A DNA stretch of 64,000 nt from Streptomyces sp. NBC_00557 (GTDB lineage Bacteria > Actinomycetota > Actinomycetes > Streptomycetales > Streptomycetaceae): NCBI RefSeq assembly GCF_036345995.1, contig NZ_CP107796.1:7378001-7442000 (forward strand), in the 5' to 3' direction. The position numbers were made by a program, and so were the translations under genes. The notes beneath the pieces were generated by a model. It did no database searches, was not told where the DNA came from, and was given only the letters and a program-made list of their open reading frames with translations. Position 1 is the first letter of the stretch, and the number at the start of each line of letters is the position of its first letter. This document shows, piece by piece, positions 45,002-53,208 of this stretch.

Positions 45002-46060
45002 ATGACTGGTGACACACCGTTTTCCTGGCGGCGCGCTCTCGTGACCGGCGGCGCCGGCTTCCTCGGCTCCCATCTGTGCGAAAGGCTGCTGGATTCGGGG
45101 GTCGAAGTCGACTGCGCCGACAACCTCGTCTGCGGGCGGCGGGAGAACGTCGCCCACCTCGAGGACCGGCCCGGTTTCCGGTTCGTGCAGGTGGACGTCT
45201 CCGCCCCGGACTGCGTGCAGCACCTGCCGGGGCCGTACGACCTGGTGCTGCACTTCGCCTGCCCGGCCTCGCCCGCCGACTACCTCCGGCTGCCCCTGGA
45301 GACCCTGGACGCCGGCAGTCTCGGCACCCGCAACGCGCTCACGATCGCCGCCCGCGACCGGGCGCGCTTCCTGCTCGCCTCCACGTCCGAGGTCTACGGC
45401 GACCCGCTGGTCCACCCGCAGCACGAGGGCTACTGGGGCAACGTGAACCCGATCGGGCCGCGCAGCGTGTACGACGAGTCCAAGCGGTTCGCCGAGGCGC
45501 TGGTCACCGCGCACGCCGGTGCCCGGGGCACCGACGCCGGGATCGTGCGGCTGTTCAACACCTACGGGCCGCGGATGCGGGTCCACGACGGCCGCGCGGT
45601 GCCCACCTTCATCTGCCAGGCGCTCGCCGGGGAGCCGCTCACGGTGACCGGCGACGGCAGCCAGACCCGTTCGCTGTGCTACGTGGACGACACCGTCGAC
45701 GGCGTCCTGCGGGTGGCCGCGAGCAGGTCCGTGCGGCCGGTGAACATAGGCGGCAGCGACGAGATCACCGTCGCCGACCTGGCCCGCCGAGTGGTCGCCC
45801 TCACCGGCTCCCGCTCACCCATCGCGTTCGTCGACCGGCCCGTGGACGACCCCTGCCGGCGCCGGCCCGACACCGCGCTCGCCCGCGAACTGCTCGGCTG
45901 GTCGCCGCAGATCCCGTGGGAGGAAGGCCTGAAACAGACCATCGCCTACTTCGCCGCGCAGCAGCCGCAGGACGAGCCGCCCGCCACGCCCCCCGAAGGC
46001 GCGCCGGTGCGGCAGCCGGCCGCGCGGCCCCCGGGAGGCGCGCCCGCGTCGCAGCCCTGA
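45002..46060 (+). CDS. NAD-dependent sugar nucleotide epimerase/dehydratase (UXS-like SDR)
   Basis: A 352-residue extended SDR. The NAD-binding loop is TGGAGFLGSHL at about 15-25, and the catalytic Tyr-x3-Lys is in SVYDESKRFAEAL. STSEVYGDPLVHPQ and YWGNVNPIGPRS closely resemble UDP-glucuronate decarboxylase (UDP-xylose synthase). It is not HldD-like. The last ~40 residues are Pro/Ala-rich and disordered. It heads the plus-strand glycan operon, 35 bases before the carbamoyltransferase. The product could be UDP-xylose or another NDP-sugar. Confidence 0.88.
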   Translation: MTGDTPFSWRRALVTGGAGFLGSHLCERLLDSGVEVDCADNLVCGRRENVAHLEDRPGFRFVQVDVSAPDCVQHLPGPYDLVLHFACPASPADYLRLPLETLDAGSLGTRNALTIAARDRARFLLASTSEVYGDPLVHPQHEGYWGNVNPIGPRSVYDESKRFAEALVTAHAGARGTDAGIVRLFNTYGPRMRVHDGRAVPTFICQALAGEPLTVTGDGSQTRSLCYVDDTVDGVLRVAASRSVRPVNIGGSDEITVADLARRVVALTGSRSPIAFVDRPVDDPCRRRPDTALARELLGWSPQIPWEEGLKQTIAYFAAQQPQDEPPATPPEGAPVRQPAARPPGGAPASQP

Positions 46061-46095
46061 CCCCGACCGCCCGCCGCCCAGGAGAGAGACACCGC

Positions 46096-47730
46096 ATGCA
46101 CGTCCTCGGTATCAACGCACTCTTCCACGACCCCGCGGCCGCCCTGATCACCGACGGCAAGGTCGTGGCGGCGGCGGAGGAGGAGCGGTTCTCGCGCCGC
46201 AAGCACGGCAAACGGCCCGTGCCCTTCTCCGCGTGGGAGCTGCCGGAGCAGTCGGCCCGCTGGTGTCTGCAGCAGGCCGGCCTCACCCCGTCCGACCTGG
46301 ACGCCGTCGCCTACTCCTACGATCCGGCGCTCGCCCGGCCCGCCGAGGAGATGGGCCTGAACGACCCCTGGGACCACCTCCGCCAGGAGTACGCCCGCCA
46401 GGCCCCCGGCTTCCTCGCCGAGGCGCTGCCCGGCCTCGACCCGGCCAAGGTGAGGTTCGTCCCCCACCACGTGGCGCACGCCGCCTCCGCCGGGCCCGTC
46501 TCGCCGTACCCGGACTGCGCCGTGCTCGTCCTCGACGGCCGCGGCGAATGCGGCTCCCACCTGGCCGGCCGCTACACCGGCCGGGAGCTGACCGTCCTGC
46601 ACACCCAGGAACTGCCCGACTCCCTCGGCCTGTTCTACGAGGATCTCACCCAGCACCTCGGATTCCTGCGCAGCAGCGACGAGTTCAAGGTGATGGCACT
46701 CGCCTCCTACGGCACCCCGCGCTTCGCCGAGCGGCTGCGGGAGTACGTCCGCCCCGGCGACGGGGGCGGCTTCCGGGCCCGGCCCGTGCCCTGGGCCGAG
46801 TTCGTCCCGCCGCGCCCGGCCGGCGGCTCCTGGAGCCAGGACCACGCCGACCTCGCCGCCAGCGCCCAGCTGTGCCTGGAGGAGGCCATGCTCGCCCTGG
46901 CCCGGTGGCTGCGCGAACACACCGGCGAGGACGCGCTCACCATGGCCGGCGGAGTCGCGCTGAACTGCGTCGCCAACACCCGGCTGTGGCGGGAGAGCGG
47001 CTTCGAGCACGTGTGGGTGCAGCCGGCCGCCGGGGACGCCGGTACGGCCCTCGGCGCGGCCGCCCATGTCGCGGGCCAGAAGGACACCCTGCAGCCGATG
47101 CCGACGGCCGCGCTCGGCCGGGGCTGGAGCGACGCCGAGCTGCGGCAGTGGCTGGAGCGGGCCGCCGTACCGTACGAGGAGCCCGCAGACATCGCCGAGA
47201 CCGCCGCCGAGGCGCTGGCCGCCGACGGGATCGTGGCCTGGTTCCAGGGCCGCAGCGAGTACGGGCCGCGCGCCCTGGGCCACCGCTCCCTGCTGGCCCA
47301 CCCCGGCAGGGCGGAGAACCTGGAACGCCTCAACGCCGTCAAGGGACGCGAGGAGTTCCGGCCCGTCGCGCCCATGGTGCTCGCCGAGCGCGCCGCCGAG
47401 ATCTTCGACGGTCCGCTGCCCAGCCCGCACATGCTCTTCGTGCACGACGTGGCCGCCGAGTGGAAGGCCCGCATCCCGGCCGTCGTCCATGTCGACGGCA
47501 CCGCGCGCATCCAGACCGTCGACCGCGCCCAGGAGCCCCTGGTGGCCCGCATGATCGACGGGTTCGAGCGGCGCACCGGGCTGCCGGTGGTCGTCAACAC
47601 CAGCCTGAACACCGCCGGAAGGCCCATGGTCGACGACCCGCGCGACGCCCTGGAGTGCTTCGGCTCCGCACCCGTGGACCTGCTGGTGCTCGGCCCGTTC
47701 GCGGTCCGCCGCGGGAGGGCGTTCGCATGA
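46096..47730 (+). CDS. Carbamoyltransferase, NodU/CmcH family
   Basis: A 544-residue enzyme that transfers a carbamoyl group from carbamoyl phosphate, through carbamoyl-AMP, to a hydroxyl. The N-terminal Kae1-like domain starts VLGINALFHDPAAALI and has the metal-binding HHVAHAASA. SRRKHGKRP, GGVALNCVANTRL, EYGPRALGHRSLLA and VVNTSLNTAGRPM are family hallmarks. In this cluster a sugar hydroxyl is the natural target. CAGGAGAG precedes ATG 46096, and its stop overlaps the next start (ATGA). Confidence 0.93.
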   Translation: MHVLGINALFHDPAAALITDGKVVAAAEEERFSRRKHGKRPVPFSAWELPEQSARWCLQQAGLTPSDLDAVAYSYDPALARPAEEMGLNDPWDHLRQEYARQAPGFLAEALPGLDPAKVRFVPHHVAHAASAGPVSPYPDCAVLVLDGRGECGSHLAGRYTGRELTVLHTQELPDSLGLFYEDLTQHLGFLRSSDEFKVMALASYGTPRFAERLREYVRPGDGGGFRARPVPWAEFVPPRPAGGSWSQDHADLAASAQLCLEEAMLALARWLREHTGEDALTMAGGVALNCVANTRLWRESGFEHVWVQPAAGDAGTALGAAAHVAGQKDTLQPMPTAALGRGWSDAELRQWLERAAVPYEEPADIAETAAEALAADGIVAWFQGRSEYGPRALGHRSLLAHPGRAENLERLNAVKGREEFRPVAPMVLAERAAEIFDGPLPSPHMLFVHDVAAEWKARIPAVVHVDGTARIQTVDRAQEPLVARMIDGFERRTGLPVVVNTSLNTAGRPMVDDPRDALECFGSAPVDLLVLGPFAVRRGRAFA

Positions 47731-48722
47731 CCGGCGCGCCCGCCTACAGCGTCGTCGTCCCGACGATCGGCCGCCCCTGCCTCGCCGAGTGCCTGCGCGC
47801 GCTCGCCGAGGCCGAGGGGAACCCGCCGCACGAGGTGATCGTCGTCGACGACCGGCCCGCACCCGACGGCGCACTGCCGCTGGACGCGGCCGGGCCGCTG
47901 CGCGAACGGATACGCACCCTGCGCACCGGCGGCAAGGGCCCGGCCGCCGCCCGCAACGCCGGCTGGCGTACCGTCACGACCCCCTGGACGGTCTTCCTCG
48001 ACGACGACGTCCAGGTGCTCCCGGACTGGTCCCGGCTGCTCGCCGAGGACCTGCGGGAGGCCGGGGAGGACGTCGGCGGCATCCAGGGGCAGCTGCATGT
48101 CCCCCTGCCCCTGGACCGCCGGCCCACCGACTGGGAACGCAACACCAAGGGCCTGGAGAACGCCGCCTGGGCCACCGCCGACATGGCCTACCGCACCGAC
48201 GCGCTCACCCGGGCCGGCGGCTTCGACGAGCGCTTCCCGCGCGCCTTCCGCGAGGACGCCGACCTCGCCCTGCGGGTGCAGCGGGCCGGCTGGACGCTGC
48301 GGCGCGGCCGGCGCGTCACCCGCCACCCGGTCCGCCCCGCCCACTGGTGGGCCTCGCTGCCCGCGCAGCGCGGCAACGCCGACGACGCGCTGATGAACCG
48401 GCTGCACGGCCGCGACTGGTGGAGCCGCGCCGAGGCGCCCCGCGGCCGGCTGCCCCGCCACCTGGCGGTCACCGGCGCCGCGCTGGCCGCCGCCGGCTGC
48501 GCCCTCGCCGGCCGCCGCCGCGCCGCGGCCGTCTGCGCCGCCCTGTGGACGCTCGGCACCGCCGAGTTCGCCCTCGCCCGCATCCTGCCCGGCCCCCGCA
48601 CTGCCCGCGAGATCGCCTCGATGGCCGGCACCAGCGTGCTCATACCGCCCCTCGCCGTCCGGCACTGGCTGCGCGGTGTGGTCCGCCACCGGCACGCCCG
48701 ACCCCTGGGAGGCGCCGCATGA
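47727..48722 (+). CDS. Family 2 glycosyltransferase with C-terminal membrane segments
   Basis: 331 residues. A GT-A domain has SVVVPTIGRP at the start, VIVVDDRPA, the metal-binding VFLDDDV and a base region FREDADLALRVQRAG. The C-terminal ~80 residues contain two or three weak membrane helices (LAVTGAALAAAGCALAG, AAAVCAALWTLG), so it probably works at the inner membrane face. It is the only clearly membrane-associated transferase of the cluster. Both junctions are 4-base overlaps. Confidence 0.88.
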   Translation: MTGAPAYSVVVPTIGRPCLAECLRALAEAEGNPPHEVIVVDDRPAPDGALPLDAAGPLRERIRTLRTGGKGPAAARNAGWRTVTTPWTVFLDDDVQVLPDWSRLLAEDLREAGEDVGGIQGQLHVPLPLDRRPTDWERNTKGLENAAWATADMAYRTDALTRAGGFDERFPRAFREDADLALRVQRAGWTLRRGRRVTRHPVRPAHWWASLPAQRGNADDALMNRLHGRDWWSRAEAPRGRLPRHLAVTGAALAAAGCALAGRRRAAAVCAALWTLGTAEFALARILPGPRTAREIASMAGTSVLIPPLAVRHWLRGVVRHRHARPLGGAA

Positions 48723-49300
48723 CCGTGTGCGCCGTCCTGTTCGACCGCGACGGCACCCTCGTGGCGGACGTGCCCTACAACGGCGACCCCGACCGCGTCC
48801 GGCTGCTGCCCGGCGCCGCCGAGGCCGTCGCCCTCGCCCGGTCCCACGGCCTGGCCACCGGGGTGGTCAGCAACCAGTCCGGCATCGGGCGCGGACTGCT
48901 CACCGCCGACCAGGTGCGCCGGGTCAACGAGCGCGCCGACACCCTGCTGGGCGGCCTGGACACCTGGGTGTTCTGCCCGCACGCCCCGGACGCCGGCTGC
49001 GACTGCCGCAAACCGCGCCCCGGACTGGTGTTCACGGCCGCTGCGCGCCTCGGTGTCCCGCCCGCCCGGTGCCTGGTGATCGGCGACATCGCCGCCGACG
49101 TGCTGGCGGCCCGCGCGGCGGGCGCCCGGGGGGTGCTCGTCCCCAACGCGGCCACGGCGCCGGCGGAGGTGGCACGTTTCGCCGAGGACAGCGCCCCCGA
49201 CCTGCTCACCGCCGTACGCGGCGCGCTCGCGGCGGCCCCGGACCGGACGCGCCCGCTCCCGCCGCAGGCGGCGGTCCCGGAGGGGAGGCCGTCGCCATGA
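48719..49300 (+). CDS. gmhB: HAD-IIIA phosphatase, GmhB-like
   Basis: A 193-residue HAD phosphatase matching D-glycero-D-manno-heptose 1,7-bisphosphate 7-phosphatase. The nucleophile motif is FDRDGTL at 8-14, motif II is VSNQSGIGRG, the zinc-binding loop is CPHAPDAGCDC followed by RKPRPG, and motif IV is IGDIAADVLAA. It removes the C7 phosphate between the kinase and nucleotidyltransferase steps catalysed by the HldE-like protein of the same operon. Histidinol-phosphate phosphatase is the main alternative in the family, made unlikely by context. Confidence 0.88.
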   Translation: MTVCAVLFDRDGTLVADVPYNGDPDRVRLLPGAAEAVALARSHGLATGVVSNQSGIGRGLLTADQVRRVNERADTLLGGLDTWVFCPHAPDAGCDCRKPRPGLVFTAAARLGVPPARCLVIGDIAADVLAARAAGARGVLVPNAATAPAEVARFAEDSAPDLLTAVRGALAAAPDRTRPLPPQAAVPEGRPSP

Positions 49301-50307
49301 GGTCCCTCGTCGTCCGGCTCGACAGCTTCGGCGACGTGCTGCTCGCCGGCCCGGCCGTGCGCGCCGTCGCCGCCCACAGCACGCACGTCACCCTGCTGTG
49401 CGGGCCGCGCGGCGCCGACGCCGCGGAACTGCTGCCCGGTGTCGACGAGCTGGTGGTGTGGGAGGCGCCCTGGGAGGGCTTCGACCCGCCGGACGTGGAC
49501 CCGGGGGACATCGACGCGCTGGTCGCCCGGCTGCGCGCCGGCGCCTTCGACTCCGCGCTCGTCCTCACCTCCTTCCACCAGAGCCCCCTGCCCACCGCCC
49601 TGCTGCTGCGCCTCGCGGGCGTGCACCGGATCGGCGCCGACAGCGTCGACCACCCCGGACGGCTGCTCGACGTGCGGCACCGCAGGCTGCCCGGCCGGCA
49701 CGAGGCCGAGGCGGCCCTGGACACCGCGGCCGCCATGGGCTTCCGGCTGCCCGCCGGGGACAACGGCAGGCTGCGCGTCCTGCCGCCCCCCGACACCAGC
49801 GCCCTGACCGGCTACGGCCCCTACGTCGTCCTGCACCCCGGGGCCAGCGCCCCCGCCCGCGCCTGGAGCCCGCGGCGCTGCGCGGAGGCGGTCGGCCTGC
49901 TCACCGACGCCGGGCACCGCGTGGTCGTCACCGGCGGCCCGCACGAGCGGGTGCTCACCCGCTGCGTGAGCGGCGACCTGGCCGTCGACCTCGGCGGCCG
50001 CACCTCCCCGCGCACCCTGGCCGGAGTGCTGCGCATGGCCGACGTCGTGATCAGCGCCAACACCGGACCCGCCCACCTCGCCGCGGCCGTCGGCACCCCC
50101 GTCGTGTCCCTGTTCGCGCCGGTGGTGCCCGCCGGACGCTGGGCGCCGTACGGCGTCCCCGCCATCCTGCTCGGCGACCAGTCGGCGCCGTGCGCGAACA
50201 CCCGGGCCCTGACCTGTCCCGTGCCCGGACACCCCTGCCTGGACGAGGTCACCGGGCAGGACGTGGTGCGCGCGGTGCACAAGCTCATCCAGGAGCGCCA
50301 CTCATGA
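49297..50307 (+). CDS. Family 9 glycosyltransferase (heptosyltransferase-like)
   Basis: A 336-residue GT-B enzyme of the ADP-heptose:LPS heptosyltransferase family. SLVVRLDSFGDVLLAGPAVRA is the N-terminal signature. VVLHPGASAPARAWSP and ISANTGPAHLAAAVGTPVV are the donor-site motifs. Streptomyces makes no LPS, so the acceptor must be another glycan, a lipid or a small molecule. Four-base overlaps join it to the GmhB gene and to the next transferase. Confidence 0.9.
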   Translation: MRSLVVRLDSFGDVLLAGPAVRAVAAHSTHVTLLCGPRGADAAELLPGVDELVVWEAPWEGFDPPDVDPGDIDALVARLRAGAFDSALVLTSFHQSPLPTALLLRLAGVHRIGADSVDHPGRLLDVRHRRLPGRHEAEAALDTAAAMGFRLPAGDNGRLRVLPPPDTSALTGYGPYVVLHPGASAPARAWSPRRCAEAVGLLTDAGHRVVVTGGPHERVLTRCVSGDLAVDLGGRTSPRTLAGVLRMADVVISANTGPAHLAAAVGTPVVSLFAPVVPAGRWAPYGVPAILLGDQSAPCANTRALTCPVPGHPCLDEVTGQDVVRAVHKLIQERHS

Positions 50308-51266
50308 ACATCCTCGTCTGGCACGTGCACGGATCGTGGCTCACCGCCTTCGTGCAGGGCCTGCACACCTACCTGGTCCCGGTCACCGAGGACCGCGGGC
50401 CCGACGGGCTCGGCCGCGCCGTGACCTGGGACTGGCCGCAGACCGTCGAGGAACGCACCCCGAAGGAACTCTGGGACGCCGACATCGACCTGATGGTGCT
50501 GCAGCGGCCGCACGAACTCGACCTGGCCCTGCGCTGGACCGGCCGCCGGCCCGGCGTGGACGTGCCCGCCGTGTACGTCGAGCACAACAGTCCCGACGAG
50601 ACGCCCGAACGCCAGCCCCACCCGCTGGCCGCGCAGTCCGCGATCCCGATCGTGCACGTCACCCACTTCAACCGGCTCATGTGGGACAGCGGCCAGGCCC
50701 CGACCGAGGTCGTCGAGCACGGCATCATCGATCCCGGCCCGCTGTACACCGGCACCGAGCGGCGCGCCGCCGTCGTGGTCAACGAACCCGTGCGCCGGGG
50801 CCGGACCACCGGCACCGACCTGCTGCCCCGGTTCGCCCGCTGCGCACCCCTGGACGTCTTCGGCATGCGCACCGAAGGGCTCGCCGACCACCTCGGCCTG
50901 CCGCCCGAACGCTGCCGCACGCGTGACCTGCCCCAGCACGAGCTGCACCGGGAGATGGCCCGCTGCCGCCTCTATCTGCACCCCGTGCGCTGGACCTCGC
51001 TCGGGCTGTCGCTGCTGGAGGCGATGTTCCTGGGCATGCCGGTGGTCGCCCTCGACACCACCGAGGTGCGCGAGGCGGTCCCCGACGGCGCCGGGGTGGT
51101 CTCGAACCGCCTCGACGTACTGGAGGACGCCGTACGCGCCTTTCTCGCCGACCCCGCACTCGCCCGCCGCACCGGCGCGGCGGCCCGGGCGGCGGCACAG
51201 GCCCGCTACGGAGAGCGGCGCTTCCTCGACGACTGGGAGCGCCTGATCAAGGAGGTCACCCGATGA
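50304..51266 (+). CDS. GT4-like glycosyltransferase
   Basis: 320 residues, a GT-B-type transferase. It starts MNILVWHVHGSWLTAFVQG, lacks a long N-terminal donor loop, and has the C-terminal GT4-like LGLSLLEAMFLGMPVVALDTTEVREAV. VYVEHNSPDETPERQPHPL resembles a short acceptor region. The Glu-x7-Glu donor signature is only partly kept. It sits between the GT9 and GT4 genes with 4-base overlaps on both sides. Sugar specificity unknown. Confidence 0.8.
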   Translation: MNILVWHVHGSWLTAFVQGLHTYLVPVTEDRGPDGLGRAVTWDWPQTVEERTPKELWDADIDLMVLQRPHELDLALRWTGRRPGVDVPAVYVEHNSPDETPERQPHPLAAQSAIPIVHVTHFNRLMWDSGQAPTEVVEHGIIDPGPLYTGTERRAAVVVNEPVRRGRTTGTDLLPRFARCAPLDVFGMRTEGLADHLGLPPERCRTRDLPQHELHREMARCRLYLHPVRWTSLGLSLLEAMFLGMPVVALDTTEVREAVPDGAGVVSNRLDVLEDAVRAFLADPALARRTGAAARAAAQARYGERRFLDDWERLIKEVTR

Positions 51267-52498
51267 GCAGCCGTACCCGCCACCCGGCCGGGCGCGTCGC
51301 CATGGTGTCCGAGCACGCCAGCCCGCTGGCCGCGCTCGGCGGACCCGACGCCGGCGGCCAGAACGTGTACGTCGCCCAGGTCGCCCGGCAACTCGCCAGA
51401 AGGGGACACCGGGTCACGGTGTACACCCGGCGGGACTCGGCGGACCTGCCGGACCGGGTGACCCTCGACGACGGAGTGCAGGTGGTGCACGTGCCCGCCG
51501 GGCCGCCCGCACCCGTCCCCAAGGACGAACTCCTGCCGCACATGAGCGAGTTCGGCGACTTCCTGGCCCGGCAGTGGTCGCTGGACCCACCGGACGTGGT
51601 ACACGCCCACTTCTGGATGTCCGGCCTGGCCGCCCTGGCCGGAGCCCGCGAGCTCGGCATACCGGTCGTGCAGACCTACCACGCGCTGGGCACCGTGAAG
51701 AAGCGCTACCAGGGCGCCTCGGACACCAGCCCGCCGCAGCGCCTCGCCATAGAGGAGGCCGTCGGCCACGACTGCGCCCGCATCATCGCCACCTGCAGCG
51801 ACGAGGTCGCCGAACTGAAGGCGATGGGCCTGGACGAGGACCGGATCAGCATCGTGCCCTGCGGAGTCGACCCCGACCAGTTCCGGCCCGCCCCCCGGAT
51901 CCGGCCCGCCGGCGCCCGCAAACGGCTCCTGTCCGTCGGCCGGCTGGTGCCCCGCAAGGGCTTCGACCGCGCCATCCGCGCCCTCGCCGGCATTCCCGGC
52001 GCCGAACTGGTCGTCGCCGGCGGCCCCGGGGCCGGGCTGCTCGGCGCCGACCCCGAGGCCCGCCGCCTCGCCGCGATCGCCGCCGAGTACGGCGTCGCCG
52101 ACCGCGTCACCCTGCTCGGCGGGGTGGGCCGGGACCGGATGCCCGCCCTGATGGCCGACGCCGACCTCGTGCTGTCACTGCCGCGCTACGAGCCGTTCGG
52201 CATCGTCCCGCTGGAAGCCATGGCCTGCGCCACCCCGGTCGTCGCCACCGCCGTCGGCGGCCAGCTCGACACGGTCGTGGACGGCACCACCGGCGTCCTG
52301 GTGCCGGCCGACGAGGATCACGACCTCGGGCCGGTCGTGCGCGCCCTCCTCGCCGACCCCGAACGGCTCGCCCGCTACGGGGCCGCCGGCCGGCGGCGCG
52401 TGCTGACCCACTACACATGGGACCGGGTGGCCGACGGCGTGGCCGCGGTGTACGGCGCCGTCTCCTCGATCCCCTCGCTCTCGGGAGTGGTGCGATGA
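51263..52498 (+). CDS. Family 4 glycosyltransferase
   Basis: A 411-residue retaining GT-B enzyme. The N-terminal domain has SPLAALGGPDAGGQNVYVAQ, as in MshA and sucrose-synthase-like GT4. DVVHAHFWMSG and the donor-site segment LLSVGRLVPRKGFDRAIRAL follow, with the E-x7-E motif in PRYEPFGIVPLEAMACATPVV. The 'GG-x-N-V' glycine loop indicates a nucleotide-sugar donor bound as in MshA. It is part of the ATGA-linked chain. Confidence 0.9.
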   Translation: MSSRTRHPAGRVAMVSEHASPLAALGGPDAGGQNVYVAQVARQLARRGHRVTVYTRRDSADLPDRVTLDDGVQVVHVPAGPPAPVPKDELLPHMSEFGDFLARQWSLDPPDVVHAHFWMSGLAALAGARELGIPVVQTYHALGTVKKRYQGASDTSPPQRLAIEEAVGHDCARIIATCSDEVAELKAMGLDEDRISIVPCGVDPDQFRPAPRIRPAGARKRLLSVGRLVPRKGFDRAIRALAGIPGAELVVAGGPGAGLLGADPEARRLAAIAAEYGVADRVTLLGGVGRDRMPALMADADLVLSLPRYEPFGIVPLEAMACATPVVATAVGGQLDTVVDGTTGVLVPADEDHDLGPVVRALLADPERLARYGAAGRRRVLTHYTWDRVADGVAAVYGAVSSIPSLSGVVR

Positions 52499-53208
52499 AG
52501 ACCGGCAGCGGCACCGAGACCCCCGTGGACGGCGCCGTGGGCGCCACTCACTGCGACGACCTCGCGAAGGCCCTGGACGCCTTCCGCGACCACGGTCCCC
52601 TCCTCGAACGGTGGGGCGGCGAACTCGCCCGCAGGCTGGGCGCCGGAGCCCGGCTGCTCGTCGCCGGCAACGGCGGCAGCGCCGCCCAGGCGCAGCACCT
52701 GACCGCCGAACTCGTCGGCCGCTACCGCGACGACCGGCCGCCGTTCTCCGCGGTCGCCCTGCACGCCGACACCTCCTCCACCACCGCGATCGCCAACGAC
52801 TACGGCGTCCAGGAGGTGTTCGCCCGGCAGACCGCCGCCCACGGCCGCCGCGGGGACGTGCTCATGCTGCTGTCCACCAGCGGCGCGAGCGCCAACCTGC
52901 TGGCCGCCGCCGACCGCGCCCACCGCCTGGGCATGACGGTGTGGGCGCTGACCGGCCGCGCGCCCAACCCGCTCCAGCTCGGCGCCGACGAGGCCCTGTG
53001 CGTGGACGCGCCGGTGGCCGCCACCGTGCAGGAACTCCACCTGGTCGCCGTGCACATGCTGTGCGAGGCCTTCGACCAGGCCGTCGAGCGCGGAGCGGCC
53101 GGCCGGGCCGGCGGCGACGGGGTGGACGGCAGGCCGGGCGTCGTCGGCCGGCTCGTCGGCCGGGCCCGCACCGTCGCGCCCGCCGCGCACCGGAAGGGAC
53201 AGACATGA
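52495..53208 (+). CDS. gmhA: SIS-domain sedoheptulose-7-phosphate isomerase (GmhA-like)
   Basis: 237 residues. The SIS core has LLVAGNGGSAAQAQHLTAEL, TTAIANDYGVQEVFARQ, VLMLLSTSGASANLLAA and VQELHLVAVHMLCEAFD. These match GmhA, which converts sedoheptulose 7-phosphate to D-glycero-D-manno-heptose 7-phosphate, the entry to nucleotide-activated heptoses. The C-terminal ~40 residues after the family end are Gly/Arg/Val-rich and extra. It overlaps the HldE-like gene by 4 bases. Confidence 0.92.
   Translation: MKTGSGTETPVDGAVGATHCDDLAKALDAFRDHGPLLERWGGELARRLGAGARLLVAGNGGSAAQAQHLTAELVGRYRDDRPPFSAVALHADTSSTTAIANDYGVQEVFARQTAAHGRRGDVLMLLSTSGASANLLAAADRAHRLGMTVWALTGRAPNPLQLGADEALCVDAPVAATVQELHLVAVHMLCEAFDQAVERGAAGRAGGDGVDGRPGVVGRLVGRARTVAPAAHRKGQT

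Noticed and set aside
43793..45586. 597-codon minus-strand frame covering the pyruvyl transferase gene
   Set aside because: Only the part from ATG 44686 matches the family. The upstream extension is antisense to the SDR gene and the promoter region.
45946..48695. Long minus-strand open frames under the carbamoyltransferase and GT2 genes
   Set aside because: The plus-strand genes carry complete family motifs and linked overlaps; the antisense products do not.
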